A DNA stretch of 64,000 nt from Dictyophora rubrovolvata (Eukaryota; Basidiomycota; Agaricomycetes; Phallales; Phallaceae), in NCBI GenBank assembly GCA_029959195.1, contig CP114124.1:372001-436000 (forward strand), read 5' to 3'. The translations under genes and the position numbers were made by a program. Below are positions 48,205-60,734 of the stretch, piece by piece (position 1 is the first letter of the stretch; the number at the start of each line of letters is the position of its first letter). Under the pieces are notes generated by a model. The model did not search any database. It was not told where the DNA came from and saw only the letters and a list, made by a program, of their open reading frames with translations.

Positions 48205-48430
48205 TTTATGTTGTTTAACTTTCGCTTTCCTCTGTTTTCCTGTTCGTTTTTTTCACTTCTATCGTTACGTCCGAATACTACCAAAATGACCTTTAACCCA
48301 GACGCCAAGTGGTGAGCTTGACCTGGAACTTGAGTTTGGGCTTGCGTGCTCGTCGCGGACAAATTCTGAGTCTGCTCTTTCGAACTCCGATACGTTCCTT
48401 CTTATTACTCAACCAAGTAATGTTAAAAAT
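48205..48430. promoter_or_regulatory. Shared promoter region, TFIIA and Swa2-like genes
   Basis: 226 bp between divergent start codons. It contains a pyrimidine-rich tract (CTTTCGCTTTCCTCTG) and, for the plus strand, a short upstream reading frame starting at about 48285 (MTFNPDAKW) that ends before the main ATG. Confidence 0.5.
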
Positions 48431-50840
48431 ATGGCCGATCCTTTCAGCTTCATAGCATCTTCCGTCTCTTCTCGTCCTGTGCATATTTCTGCAACTGCAA
48501 CTTCGAAATCTCAATCAAAACAATCAAGAAACAACAATTCATTTGATGCATTCCAAGACTTGGTGTCCTTTGATGTTAACGCAACTACCAACAAGCAGAC
48601 GAGCAACCTCACCTTGGCCGAGCGCGCTGCGAAGGCTGAACAAGATCGCAAGGCCCGTTTGAATAACGATACCCATGTTTTTCAAGACTCTTTTTGGGAT
48701 AAGTTTGATAACTCTTCGACGTCTATTCCACCGAAGGAGGCAAGGCTAACTAGCAACGTCTTGACTTCTTCTGCAGCTGATCGCGGGCCACGAATTGCGA
48801 CACCTGCTGAAGACTCATGGGACATCGACTTTATATCGTTGGAATCCTCTAAGATACCTCCAACTTTGCCATCCACCTCCTCTTCGAGTAACATCAATAC
48901 CAACTTACTGGACTCTGACGATACTTCTCCTCTCGTTGACCTCAAGGGTTCATCCCATCCGCCGACTCTCGCTCGTTCCGATACCCCGGGCAGCTTCGAT
49001 TTTGCGGATAGCGATGAGCGCTATGAAAATGATGAAGATGACATTCTGGGAGATCTCGGGAAACCGATCGCGTTAGTGAAGAGTGCAGTATCTGAAGTAA
49101 TTTTTTTTCATAGTTCTATCTTCTCACTTTTTATAATATATCTATTTAGGAAAGTTTATCTCTTGCTGCTTCTCAGCAGCCTATTCGCTCACTCCCTTCA
49201 TCTTCATCGTCACCCCCGCCACATGTATTGGGCAAATTGGTTGAAATGGGATTCTCCGTTCCACAAGCCAAAAAAGCACTCGTAGAAACATCCATGGATG
49301 TAGATGCAGCAGTGGAAATGTTGTTACGAGATACCGTCGATATGCCTCTTGAGATCCCGGAAAACGTCTCCTTTCCACCTAGAAAGGACCGTAGGCGACC
49401 CGCGGTTCCATCTCCTCGTCCGCCTCCTCTAAGCTCCCAAGACTCGGTCCAAGCTCTCCAAGAACAAGCTGATAGACTAATTTCACAAGCATCTTCAATT
49501 GGATTCAATGTGTTCAACAAGGCAAATGCATTATGGAAAGAAGGTCGTGAAAGGGTGATCAAAGTTTACGAGGAGCAGCGACTGGGAGTACCAGAAGACA
49601 AGGCGCAAACTAGAACACGACCAAGATGGATGGAAGATCAAGCACCGCCTGACAACCATGCTCGTCTCCAAACGGATTCCGCTGGACCATCACTTACACC
49701 GTATAAATCTCCTGCGCGCCATCGCGCCCCACACTCGTCAGATCTGATTCCCTCCATTTCTGATCCCATTCCTTCCCTTGCTCAAATATCCCCCAAACCG
49801 ATATCATCAGTTTCTCCCCCTTCGCTTTCACCCACGCCGATTATAAGACCTAATATTAAAGTCTCGACATTTGATTTAGCTGTGAGCAATGCAGCAAAGA
49901 TGAAAGGAACGGAATATTTTAAACTAGGAAGATTTGCCGAGGCCGAGGCCTCTTATTCCCGTGCAATAGCAGCCCTTCCTGAATTGCACTTACTTCGCGT
50001 CCCACTGCATAATAATCGAGCCTTGACGCGATTAAAAACTGGGGAATATAAGTTAAGCATAGAGGATGCCGCCATGGTCATATGCATCGTGATCGGGGAC
50101 TTGGGAAGCTCCTGGCATCCTAGCAGAGAAACTCAAGACAATACTACCTTGGCCCAAGCTGTCTCAAAAGCTTATCGTAGAAGGGCAGAGGCCTATGAGG
50201 GTTTGGAAAGGTGGAAAGACGCCAAAGCAGACTGGGAAACCTTAAACTCTTCATCATGGGCAGAATACTCGGCCAAGAAGGACGCTGTGAATGGTATAAC
50301 ACGATGTAGACGTATGTTATCCGGCGATGTATCAGATTCCTTCCATAAACCGAGTACAACACGGTCCTCCACCGTGACCAAGCCTGTTAAATCCGGGCTT
50401 CCCCCATCTTTCCCCCCAAGTGTGGAAGGCCCTGCCCTACTACGCGTCCGTGCGGCAAATTTAACTCAGGAAAAGGAAGACCAGGAGCGACATGAGCTAA
50501 AGGATGTAGTCGATGGCCGCCTTGAAGCTTGGAGATCAGGGAAGGAGAAGAATATACGAGCCTTAATCGCTAGCCTAGAGACGATTTTGCCCCCCAAATT
50601 CAACTGGCAGAGTGTTGGAATGTCAGAACTCGTGACTAATAATCAAGTCAAAATACGATATATGAAAGCAATCGCGCGATTGCATCCAGACAAGGTGCGG
50701 GTATTTCTTGGGCACAGTTTTCCTTTCTAACTTGCCTACTTCCATCTCAGCTGTCTAGTACTGATACTTCAGTCGAGGAGCGTATGATAGCCAATGGCGT
50801 ATTTGGTACATTAAATGAAGCATGGAACTCTTTCAGGTAG
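48431..50840 (+). CDS. swa2: Swa2/auxilin-like UBA-TPR-J protein
   Basis: Auxilin-like cochaperone that recruits Hsp70 to uncoat clathrin vesicles. Exons 48431-49096, 49150-50694 and 50751-50840 give about 766 aa. The N-terminal 220 residues are disordered and acidic/Ser-rich, with DPFSF, FDAFQDLVSF and WDIDFISL motifs of the kind used to bind clathrin. A UBA domain is at about residues 246-283 (VLGKLVEMGFSVPQAKKALVETSMDVDAAVEMLL). TPR repeats lie at about 463-590 (KMKGTEYFKLGRFAEAEASYSRAI, LHNNRALTRLKTGEY). A C-terminal J domain at about 706-766 carries the HPDK motif (MKAIARLHPDK) and ends in the family's NEAWNSFR. The domain order matches yeast Swa2. Confidence 0.92.
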
Positions 50841-51473
50841 AACATTAATTATTACAGGTAGATTATACCCTGCCGCATACGTTTGTAATTATAGACGAAT
50901 CATGGAACTGTCACTCACTTGGTTGCGAATTCTCATACCCTTAGACGTAGAAAGTAACTCTAGAGCTGCAGTGGTCTCTCTTCAAGCGACCGTTAATTCC
51001 GTCAATTATGTGTACTGCGATGGGAGTCCATCTTTACCGATACGATCATACAAAGCTAAACCGTTGAAGGTCGTTTGCTATGCGGGTACACGTTTGAGCA
51101 AAAGTTCTCGACTTATCTCAGGGTCTCCTCGAATCTCAATCTATGGCCAATGTGACTAAGAACTAGGAGATTAGAGTTTGTTCTACGCATGAAAAGACGT
51201 ATGTATGAGATTGAAGTATATATTATATTTCTGTGTTGCACATGAGAAGAACAAGGAAAGAATGTACATTTCAATCATAGTGCCTGTCCGTGGTCACCGG
51301 TCACCAATTTATTGTGATGTCATCGTCCAAACTCCTCACCCAGTCTCACCCAGCACATCCATGGACGACACCGAACATTGTTATTACACCCCGTCCAGGC
51401 AGTGGTGAATGGTGGTTTTAAAACCCGGATGACTAAGCCTATATAAAGGCGCTTGCCTGACACGAAACTGACC
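50841..51473. other. Spacer between Swa2-like and Fcp1 genes
   Basis: No gene supported. An open frame at 50815-51159 overlaps the Swa2 3' end and has no family resemblance. 51250-51470 probably contains the Fcp1 promoter, including a TATATAAAGG box at about 51440. Confidence 0.5.
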
Positions 51474-54080
51474 ATGGAGGGGACTGAATTATGTTTGCCT
51501 CCAGATTTACCATATCCTGTAACAATCTCCTCTCTTGCTCTGCAACCGTCATCTCAAGTTACTCGTGGAATACGTCTACTCACGTATTCATACGCCTTCA
51601 AGTCGGCGGCCACCGGGAACTGCGAAACACGTTTTGGTACATGGGAGTCAACGACAGACGGCACATTGCATTCGTGGAAGGTCAATCGAGGAGATATCAT
51701 CTCTCAGCCGAAAGCGGTAGTCGTAATCAACGAACCATGTAAACACCCGGTGCAGATTGGTGGTTTATGTGCGGTTTGTGGGAAGGACATAACAGAGTAT
51801 GTAGCCCTTTACAAGTTTTTCATCAATATTTCGTCTCTATATGCGGTGACTATATCTTCAAAAGATCAGACTATATGGGCTCTTCTTATGCCTCTAGAGC
51901 CACCATCCAAATGACCCATTCAGGAAAAGGACCCACCGTTTCTTTCGAGGAAGCGCAAAAGCTGGAGATGGAAACAGCCACGTACCTGTTGCAACAGCGA
52001 AAGCTTTCTTTAATAGTCGATCTTGACCAAACTATTGTACACGCTACCGTCGACCCCACTGTTGGAGAATGGATTGTGGAAGGTGAAGCATGGGAAGCTA
52101 GACACCGCGCAGAGGCGGAGGCTCCTGTTGCAGACGAAGACGATCCTGTCAATCCAAACTGGGAGGCTCTCAAGGATGTGGCGAAATTCGTACTCGGCCC
52201 CGAAGCAATAGGCCAGTCTCCTCGCAATAATACTACCCCCAAGTTCAATATACCTGGGTGTATGTATTACATCAAACCAAGGCAAGCTCTGGTTGGTAGC
52301 CAATTTCAAGTTTCTAACGGTTAGGTTCTTCTAGACCTGGCCTACAAAATTTTCTCAGAAAAATCAATGAAAAATACGAAATGCATGTTTATACGATGGG
52401 CACTCGAGCATATGCCGCAGCCGTATGTGCCGCTTTGGACCCTGATGGCACTTTCTTTCGTGATCGTGTTTTAAGCAGGGATGAGAGTGGAAGTGCGTGT
52501 ATTTTTGGCTATTGTGATGCTTTTCTAAAAACTGAAATTCTATATATATTTTCAGGTTTTACTCAGAAAAGCCTGCAACGTTTATTTCCCTGCGATCAGT
52601 CTATGGTTGTTATTATTGACGACCGTGCCGATGTCTGGGAATGGAGTCCAAACTTGCTCAAGGTCAGACCGTGTACGTATTACAATAATACTTGATAGCA
52701 TCGCCTCTCGTGTGCTAATGAACGAATTAATATTTGCAGATGACTTCTTCGTAGGGATCGGCGATATTAACTCGACAACTGTGCCAAAAGCACCGTCAAC
52801 CGTAGCCAGTGCCGTACTTGCCGCACAAAACAAAATTACGAGTGAACGAATTGCGGCTCAGGTTGAAGATCGTCCACTAGCGAAGAAACAGGAGCTCTTA
52901 GAGGAAGAGGAAGAGAAAGAGGAAGAGATTAAGACAATTATTAATGGGGCAAAACAAAAAAGTAGCAATGAGACGCATGAGAAACACAATCTTCATCACC
53001 GGAAGGCCCTGTTGAAGAACGATGATGTTGAATTGACTCGAGTCGCCAGCGTAAGAGTTTAATGCAGGCGGTGAACTATACATTGCTTACAATTTACTTC
53101 AGTTGTTGGAGGAGATTCATAAACGATTTTATGATGCATATGATGCCCGGCTACCTGGGCCAGAACACCCATTTCACGATCGACCATCTCATGAAGTTGC
53201 ATATGACGTGAGGGTAATGTCTATCGTTTACTTCCTTCACGTGGTGATCTCCGCTGACTCTAATTTGCTGTTATGCTAGACTATTATTCCTCGAATACGA
53301 ACGGAAACATCACATGATCCCGCGGCACTTCGAAAGCATCAAGATGGACCTTCGTATATTGTCCCATCGGAAAACGTGGCTCAACCATCTTCTGCGTCGA
53401 TATCGCCCCAGATACACATAACGCCCCCGGAAGAAGAAGAGGAAGACTTTGTAGAAGGCCCTGGCATTGAAGTAGACCTTGATGCCGATGACTGGGCGGA
53501 TGCTAATGCTGAAGTGGACGAGGTCCTAGGAGAAGAAACGGAGGATGATGAATTAGGATCGAACTTTCCCGCAGATGAATCAGCAGTAGATGATAGTGGA
53601 TGGCGTTCGGATGCCAGGTATGTCAAAACATCTATGCCTTGTATACTATGTTACGTCGGCTACACCTGTCTGAATAGCAACGCAAGCTCATTTTCGGTAA
53701 AACGGGGTAAAAAACGGTCAAGAAGCTCAAGCGTGTCAGTTTCGAACAACGAAACCAAAGCGTTTCCACAAACCAAACGGACTAAGCTACTAACATCACG
53801 CCGAAGCGTTGGTGGTATTTCGTCACGTCTAAAGTTCAGCCATTCCGAGCACGTTAGCGGTAGCGAGGCAGTTAGTCGCGAAGGGTCGCTGAAGGATGAA
53901 GAAGACGAAACAACAGCCGCTATTGCCGATGTCGATGAATCGGAAAACCGGAGCCGCGATAATGAAAGTACGACGTCCACAGATGGAGATAATGCCGTTG
54001 ACGAATTCGACGACGACGACGATTTCTTAGCGAGAGAGCTTGGACTAGAAGAAGAACAAGAACAAGAAGCCGGCGGTTAG
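51474..54080 (+). CDS. fcp1: Fcp1 RNA polymerase II CTD phosphatase, BRCT domain apparently missing
   Basis: Fcp1 removes phosphate from the polymerase II CTD in the nucleus. The start is the ATG at 51474 (MEGTELCLPPDLPYPV); the in-frame ATG at 51453 gives a less typical N-terminus. Domains: a lipoyl-like N-terminal fold with PCKHPVQIGGLCAVCGKD, the FCPH catalytic domain with SLIVDLDQTIVHATVD (DxDxT nucleophile), YYIKPRPGLQNFL, HVYTMGTRAYA and VVIIDDRADVW. Then LLEEIHKRFYDAYDARLPGPEHPF and TIIPRIRTET. In the family a BRCT domain follows this point; here the sequence goes straight to SHDPAALRKHQDG and an acidic tail that ends DDDDDFLARELGLEEEQ. One intron (52282-52334) uses a GC donor (AG|GCAAGC). 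Others are GT-AG. Stop at 54078-54080. Confidence 0.88.
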
Positions 54081-54252
54081 AATTTTCCTTCGTCCACTGC
54101 TAATTTTTTCTTTATTCCTTCGGTGTTTTTTTTTTGTATTGTAAAAGATGTATTATGTATACTTCGAACAGGCGACTACTAGGGAATGAATAATTTTGAA
54201 ATAAATATTGCATGGTAAATACGCGTGTGGTAATGAGACAGTTAATTTTAAA

Positions 54253-56949
54253 CTATTGATAAGGCTCAACATAATTGGCTATACATAGTGAGCACTGTAT
54301 CACATTATGAACAGTAGAGAACTCTTACCCGGAAACAGCCCAACAGATCCGTCGGGTGCAGTGCCTTGCCACCAATCTTCAGATACTGCTTCGATGTGAG
54401 TGATTTGATCACCCTCCTTGAAAGAAATCTCATTGTCTTCCCCGGCGTCATAACTGAAACGTGTAAGAAATATTACTGGCAAAATCGGAATCCATGAACG
54501 CACTCGTAGAGGGCAATAGCAGTCGCTGCTTGGTCTGCAACAGACTCAGACGCTGGTTCAGGTTCTGGGGTAGGTGATCGAGGCGGGGCAGCAGGCTTAA
54601 CAACGGATATATAATTTTAGTTATAAGAAGTAACGAGATAATCGAACTCACAGGCGGTGGCGGTGGCGGTGGTGGTGGTGGTGGCGGCGGTTCTGCTTCG
54701 TTCTCGGGCTCATCAGGCGTTGCGATCAATTCGACATAATTAGCTAAATTCCGGGTTATTGGGTTATCGAGATGCGCTGTTATAACAAAAAGGGTATTCA
54801 CCAGGGAATAAGCCTGATTTTGACCCGCCATCGCCTACTCCTTGCCACCAGCCTAAATGCAAACTGAGTTCCAGACTAGACAAGAATTTTCATAAACATT
54901 TCACCTTCGTCTAGTTGTTCAATTTGTTCAATGACCTCCCCTTCTACAAGGCTCATTTCATTATCTTCAGTGGCATCATATGAGTATTGGACAACGGCGC
55001 ATTGACCATTCCCAGGCTGCTTTCAACGGCATGAGCAAACAACAATATGAATAAAACATTTCACTTGCTTGACGGAGATCATGTTCTTCAACGGGTGGCT
55101 CATGGTCTGGTTCTAACTGTTGTTCGGGCTCAGGGACTGTGGCAAAACTCTTAAAAATAGTTAGTGACGGTAGAAGCCCGTGTATTAATAATATACGACC
55201 CTTACCATTACGGGTGGGGGTGGAGGTGGAGGTGGAGGCGGCGGTGGCGGCGGTGGGGATGGGGGTGGGACATCTAGCTCAGGTTCTGGAGCAGGCGCTG
55301 GTGGCGGTGGCGGTGGCGGAGGTGGCGGCGGCGGAGGTGGTGGTGAATAAACGTCTTCTTCAGGTTCGGAGGCCGCCGGAGGGACAAATAGTGGCTCCTT
55401 TTCCTCCGGGGGTAAGTTCATCCTAGAAACCGCAGAAACGATGGGAGCGGGCTCTTCAGTTTTCTTGATCGGAGCATATCTAGATATGGTAGCAACTGGT
55501 GCCGCCGCCTGAATGGCAGCTTTAGAGCGAGCTTCGTCTTCCTCTTGTTTCTTCGCAAGGGCTTGACGTTCTGACCAAGTAAGCTTCTTAGGCCCGCTGC
55601 TTGACGCGACACGTGAAACAGGAGGTGTGGATGCTTCCGCCAACTGCTGGCGAGATGCAAACGGATTCACCAGCTTTTTTGGAGGTGGAAGGCTAACAGG
55701 TGTATAAGCAGTCCCCTGGAATGTTTATTATACACAGGTATACGGTTGTGTGAATGGTATCCAAGAGAAGACTTACGACAGGGCCGATCTTATCTTCCTC
55801 CGTTGAACTCGACACGGTTGGTGTCACCTTTGGAGGCGACGGGGTCGAAACATTAGTCTTATGACAGAATCAGGCCAAGGCTTTAACAAGGACACTAGGA
55901 TATAACATACGGGACGGGACAAAGCTGGGGGAGGTGGGGGAGAAGAGGCTGCGGCTGGCGTTTCGTCCTCCCAAGAAGGAGTAATCGACTTGACATGGGA
56001 GACGAACTTGGCAGGTAGCGTTGTTGAAGCCAGATAGGATGGTGTCTATATAAGGACCCTTGTATTAACACGGCAACAGATAGAACGCTTGGAGGGAGAA
56101 ATGATACCCTTGCAGTAGTGGTACCCGTTGGCGCTTTGGGGGGAGCTGCTGCTCTTAAACTCGCCATATCTACTTTTCCAACAGGGGTATAGTTTGTTCC
56201 AACAGGGGCAATAGGTTCCGGACGTTTTGAAGGTTCATTGTGGACAGAGTATTTAGATCCAGACGCTTCTCGTACACGCTTCATAATAAGTGACGGCACG
56301 ACATCACCCTGCAAAAATCAAACAAAATTCGTACGAAAGAGAAAAAATTACATGGCAACATACTTCATTACGAGCACTTATGACAACATGAGCATTTTTA
56401 AGGAACCGAGAGACGGCGGCAGAATGGGAGTCTAAACCAAATCAGAATCAGGTATCGGTTCGTTCAGTGGCCAACGAGAGAACGGACGAAACAAGCCCTT
56501 CTTCGTCTCTGGTACACCATCTCCACACCAATTAACTTGAACATACTTGGGCAGTTGTGTCTAGAACGCACGTGATTAGATGCTGTTCAGCAGGCCTAAA
56601 TCATCATAAGATCGTACATTTGGATCTTTGACTTTGGCGAAAGCGTATTGAACCCTGGAGGAGCAGCAGTCGGAAAAACGATACAGCAGGGTCAATGGGA
56701 TGGAATGTACAAACCTGCCATCCGAAAATTCTTCCTCTAATTCTTCCAAACCTCCTGATCCTTGGGCTTGAACCTGTGATTTGGCATTGATCAGCCGAAA
56801 GCAAGATAATAAACTAGTACAAGACACACTTTCAGGTCATTCGAGCCCTTCTCATATGTTAGTACCATCCAGTCTCCATCTGATCCATCGAGAATGGATT
56901 TATGTGCTGCGGCAATCTCTTTTGCAGATAAATTGACTTGTAACGACAT
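54253..56949 (-). CDS. abp1: Abp1/drebrin-like actin-binding protein with two SH3 domains
   Basis: Abp1 binds F-actin and activates Arp2/3 at endocytic patches. The start is the ATG at 56949: MSLQVNLSAKEIAAAHKSILDGSDGDWMVLTYEKGSNDLKV, the ADF-H domain, continuing GGLEELEEEFSDG and RVQYAFAKVKDPN across short introns. The middle is disordered, with KR/Ala/Pro-rich segments and an EERQALAKKQEEDEAR-type helix. Two pure proline runs of about 15 residues each separate APAPEPELDV. A first SH3 domain follows (VVQYSYDATEDNEMSLVEGE...GWWQGVGDG...GLFPANYVELI), then a third proline run of about 13, then a C-terminal SH3 (FSYDAGEDNEISFKEGDQITHIEAVSEDWWQG...GLFPANYVEPYQ). The stop is at 54253-54255. Around ten introns. 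Divergent from the PDI-like gene. Confidence 0.88.
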
Positions 56950-57119
56950 GGAAATGTTGGTGAGAGCGTGAGGACGTAACGCGTAACAGTTCCCACGAAT
57001 GTCACACGGGTGTGGCGACACGTTGACCAATCATCGATCGCCCATTAAGGTATGACATTAGGACTATTAAAAGAGGTGACCACGTCGTCTTCAGTCTTTA
57101 CCTGGCTTCACACTTTGAT
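56950..57119. promoter_or_regulatory. Shared promoter region, Abp1 and PDI-like genes
   Basis: 170 bp between divergent starts. It includes CCAATCA at about 57028 and GTGACCACGTCGTC at about 57076, possible CCAAT-box and bZIP-type sites, the latter of interest for an ER chaperone gene. Not tested. Confidence 0.4.
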
Positions 57120-58587
57120 ATGCTCCTTGAACGTTCGAGTGTCTTGCTTGTGCTAGCATCGCTGCTAGTTTCGCCTCTTGAAGCGGCTCTTTTTCCCAAA
57201 AAGTCCATCGTCAAACACATCGGTAACAAAGAGTTTCAAGCTGCCCTCAAAGAAGAAGTGAGTACGCGCTCGGCTTGTTTTCCTTTGTCCCCCAAAGCTT
57301 ATTTGGCTCTCGAAAAGCGGACATTTGTAACCGCGTTCGTAGCACCATGGTGTGGCGTAAGTACTTGTCGGTCTTTTCGAGACGGAGCTGGAAGTTCACT
57401 GAGATCAGCATTGTCAAAGAGCGGTTCCCGAACTAACACGAGCAGCCACGGGTCTCCATCCTCTGGTACCAGTTTATGCCATCGACTGCGACGATGACAA
57501 GAACAAGCCTTTATGTGCTGAAGAAGTAAGCCGTCCAATACGTCTATGTCTATAACACATGAATTTTATTGTCTTACATTCTTAAAAAGGGAGTCAAAGG
57601 CTTCCCGACGATCAAGGTATGTACTTTCTACTCATTCATCCATTCGGGCTCCTAGAACACAGAATAAACACCATTCCAGATTTATCCTGAAGGAAGAAAA
57701 ATGACACCGTTAGTATTCGATGGAGCACGAACAGCCAGCAGCTTCTTCTACTGGGCTTCGCGAGCTGTCCCGGCTAACAAGATCTTCCGTGGTCAAAACG
57801 CTCAAGATATTAACAAAGTCGTTCGCAAGGTTGAGATATTGTGCCTTAGTTTATTGACTGAATTTCTTACACTTCTGAACCCCATTTTAGAATTCTGATA
57901 AGATAAAAATTGTTCTGTTGAACAAGACAAGCAAAACCCCGCTTCTTTGGCGTTCTTTGGCACAAAAGTACGGAGATCAAATCATGTTTGGCAATTGCAG
58001 AGATCGCCAAGGCAGGGTATCGGTAGATATGGGGTTTGAAGTGACTGACAAGAAATATAAAATCATTATATATCCTCCCACAGCGACGGAGCCATTCCTT
58101 TACGATAGTGATTATCAGTTTTTTACTCCTACTTCGTTCGACAACAGACTACTGACATATTACATAAGGCATCATGAAATTTGACGTTCTTTCACACTTT
58201 TTCGAAGGCATTATCGACGGAACGGTTGATATAGAACGGGTTCGAGAAGAGACTCTAGCAAAACAACAAGCTGAAAAGTCGGCTGCGGCTCAAGCTACGA
58301 CCGAAGAGAAGATTAAAGAGACGTCTTCTTTCGGGAATTTGGAAGATGAAACGTTAATTGACGAGAGTGGATACGGAGGTTTTGACCCTCATGGAGGAGT
58401 CGACATTGAATACTTGATGAAGCTTACTGGGGGGGTCAATCCGCATGCGGCAGCGGCAGGTCACCCGGGTAGTGGAGCTAAAGCTGATTCGAAGAGAGAA
58501 GACCATCAACCTGAGCCTGTGTTGTCAGGTGATGGTGGTTCTGAAGAGAAGGCAGAGACCATAGCTCAGGTAAAAGATGAGCTGTGA
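57120..58587 (+). CDS. ER protein disulfide isomerase-like protein (PDIA6/Mpd1 type)
   Basis: The start at 57120 gives a signal peptide MLLERSSVLLVLASLLVSPLEA. The first thioredoxin domain reads TFVTAFVAPWCG spliced to HCQRAVPELTRAATGLHPLVPVYAIDCDDDKNKPLCAEE, so the redox site is CGHC, split by an intron between Gly and His. The cis-Pro loop is GVKGFPTIK, followed by IYPEGRK. A second, non-catalytic region (KIKIVLLNKTSKTPLLWRSLAQKYGDQIMFG...IIIYP) resembles a b-type domain. An acidic tail ends in KDEL just before the TGA at 58585-58587, an ER retrieval signal. About six short introns, all in phase. Only one active site is present, so it is shorter than classical PDI. Confidence 0.88.
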
Positions 58588-58967
58588 TGCATGTGGTGTT
58601 TTATATGTATGTATATTGGTTTCCGTGTATTTATTGTCGAGGTGGTTTTAGAGCGTTGAATGTCAGAATGAGCAGTATTAATCTTTTTATTTGGACGGCC
58701 ATTATGGAAGATATAAACTAAGTACTAAGTATTAGGAGGTGGGAATTACATATAATTATAGATGAAAGTTCGACATTCTCCATCGGCATACGGCTTGGTG
58801 GCCAATTCCATTCTCGCGTGAAAACAAGTCGAACTCGGTTTACTCCTCATTGATATCGGCGGCGTTGGCGCAAATTTTAGGAGATTCTGCCGTATCAGCC
58901 TGAGCGTATTGTAAGCATATTGTGATATAATACATAGAAGCTCTACATCTGTAATCTACCCACCATA
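58588..58967. other. Intergenic, 3' UTR and promoter sequence
   Basis: No gene. It contains the PDI-like 3' end and probably the dienelactone hydrolase promoter (TATTGTGATATAATACATAG near 58918). Confidence 0.5.
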
Positions 58968-60089
58968 ATGTCAGCTGTTGAACCCGCTGTCCTCGCCTCT
59001 GCTCCCAAATTGCACTGTTGTGCTTCTGGGTGCCTGCATGAAGGTACTCCATCCGGAGAAACGATAGAACTTGCTGGCCTCAAGACATACATCTCTCGAC
59101 CCAAACAATCTTCAAACAAAATCGTCCTGTTTTTCCCTGATGTATTCGGGCCATTTTACATCAACAATTCATTATTGATCGACTGGTTTGCCTTGCAAGG
59201 TTCGAATCATATATTCATTGACAATCGTCTCATACTATATTCTCTGTCGATTAAATCCACCGAGTTGATCCGCAGGTTATTTGGTCGTCGCTGTCGATTA
59301 TTTTGAAGGGGATCCAATCCACAAAGCCCGAGAGCGCGAGGGGTTTGTAATGAGTGAATGGATAAATGCCAAGCTTCCCCGTGCAAAGTCAACAACACCA
59401 GCTTGGATCGATTCTGTCATGGCTACATTTGGTCAGTAAAACACCTGCCATCCGCCTATTCCGGGTATTTCTTGATCTTTCTGATAGGAAATAACGAGAC
59501 ACAATATGTCACCGTTGGTGAATACCAAGAGTTACATATAACTTGTGTTTGACATGTGCACGCTGAGTCTCTGATTGTTTAGGCTATTGTTTTGGTGCAC
59601 CTTTCGTCATGGATATATGCGCAACCGACAGAGTCAAGGCTGGTGCCTTTGCTCATCCTGCATTTCTTAATGAGGATGATTTTCGCAGCCTCAAGCGTGA
59701 GCACCAGCCGTTTTGTTTCTTATTTCCTTGAAATACCGTCGCTTTTTAGAGCCCTTGTTACTTTCATGCGCTGGTAAGTAATAATCCAGCTGGTGTTTTT
59801 AGACAGCACACTACAGAGGTTCCTAAGAAACGGATCACACTTTTTCGTCCGAATCACGGCACAGATCTGAAGTTATCCTGGCCGAAATCAAAGCTAAATA
59901 CTACTACCAAATTTTTTCTGGCGTCGAACACGGCTTTGCACTTCGAGGGAATATGGAGATCGAAAATGAACGTACGTACTCGTAGTGTGGCACCTTCTCT
60001 AAAATCTAAAATTTCGAAAACATAAAGGCTGGACAAAAGAAGAGAGTGCGAGAGGCATTGTGGGATGGTGGAATCGTTTTACCAAATAG
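58968..60089 (+). CDS. Dienelactone hydrolase-family protein
   Basis: Alpha/beta hydrolase of the DLH family, which opens lactone rings such as dienelactone; the substrate in fungi is usually unknown. The start ATG at 58968 reads MSAVEPAVLASAPKLHCCASGCLHEGTPSGETIELAGLKTYI. Then come IVLFFPDVFGPFYINNSLLIDWFALQG, YLVVAVDYFEGDPI, the nucleophile motif GYCFGAPFV (Cys), PLLLSCAETDHTF (Asp) and YYYQIFSGVEHGFALRG (His), giving the Cys-Asp-His triad, and a C-terminal WTKEESARGIVGWWNRF before TAG (60087-60089). Introns at about 59200-59275, 59432-59580, 59699-59750, 59774-59827 and 59970-60028 keep frame when the acceptor TCCTAAG at 59827 is used. It ends a run of genes on the plus strand. Confidence 0.85.
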
Positions 60090-60734
60090 CCAAATTTGGC
60101 CATAAAGGGCGACGGTTGCAGTGGCCGTGCAACCGCGGGTTACATGAATGACCGTAACTGTACCGAATCAAATCAGAATTATCAAACCCGAATAAATACA
60201 TTGACTGAACTGACGCAAGTTCTTCTGTTTCATCTCCTAATCTCGGGAAAAAGCTTCTTTTTGATAATCTTGTCATTTCAGATTATCTTATTTGTCTGCT
60301 TTATAAGCACCGAAGTACTAGCCCCTTCTTTCTTGCCGACCGTTAGAGCTTGACTTCATATATGTATGCCAATGACTCGTTTTCTAAAAGCTGACATTCA
60401 TGTGTGCATCACTTCCATGGGCCAACCGAGCGAAATTCGGTTAACGTGAAGAATAGAAGTCGCTTTCACCGTGGCGCTACAGAACATAGTAATGGACCGT
60501 GACTCGGACGGTATCAAACGTCGGTGACCGGAACTTTTTAATCTTCAAAGCATCTCGGACTCGATCAATAATCGTAGCAATGTGCATGTGGCAGTCTCGA
60601 ATGTTCCAGGTTAAATTTAAATCGTAGCCGTCCGATACTCGACCTTTTTATCCTCTCCGGAGCCACCATCACCGTGTTTTTCAACCTTATGCCATTGCTG
60701 TAAAGCGTATAAATTTACAACTCAGTGAGCCAGA
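60090..60734. other. Intergenic region before the mitochondrial carrier
   Basis: No gene supported. Several GGTTAACGTGAAG and GACCGTGACTCGGAC-like words near 60440-60510 and TTTTTATCC near 60645 may be promoter elements. A short open frame at 60096-60353 has no family resemblance. Confidence 0.45.

Noticed and set aside
55139-55426. Plus-strand Gly/Val/Ala-rich frame
   Set aside because: Antisense of the proline runs of Abp1.
59774-59827. A premature stop in the dienelactone hydrolase
   Set aside because: Using the later acceptor (TCCTAAG at 59827) restores TDHTFSSESRHRSE and the rest of the domain, so the gene is intact.
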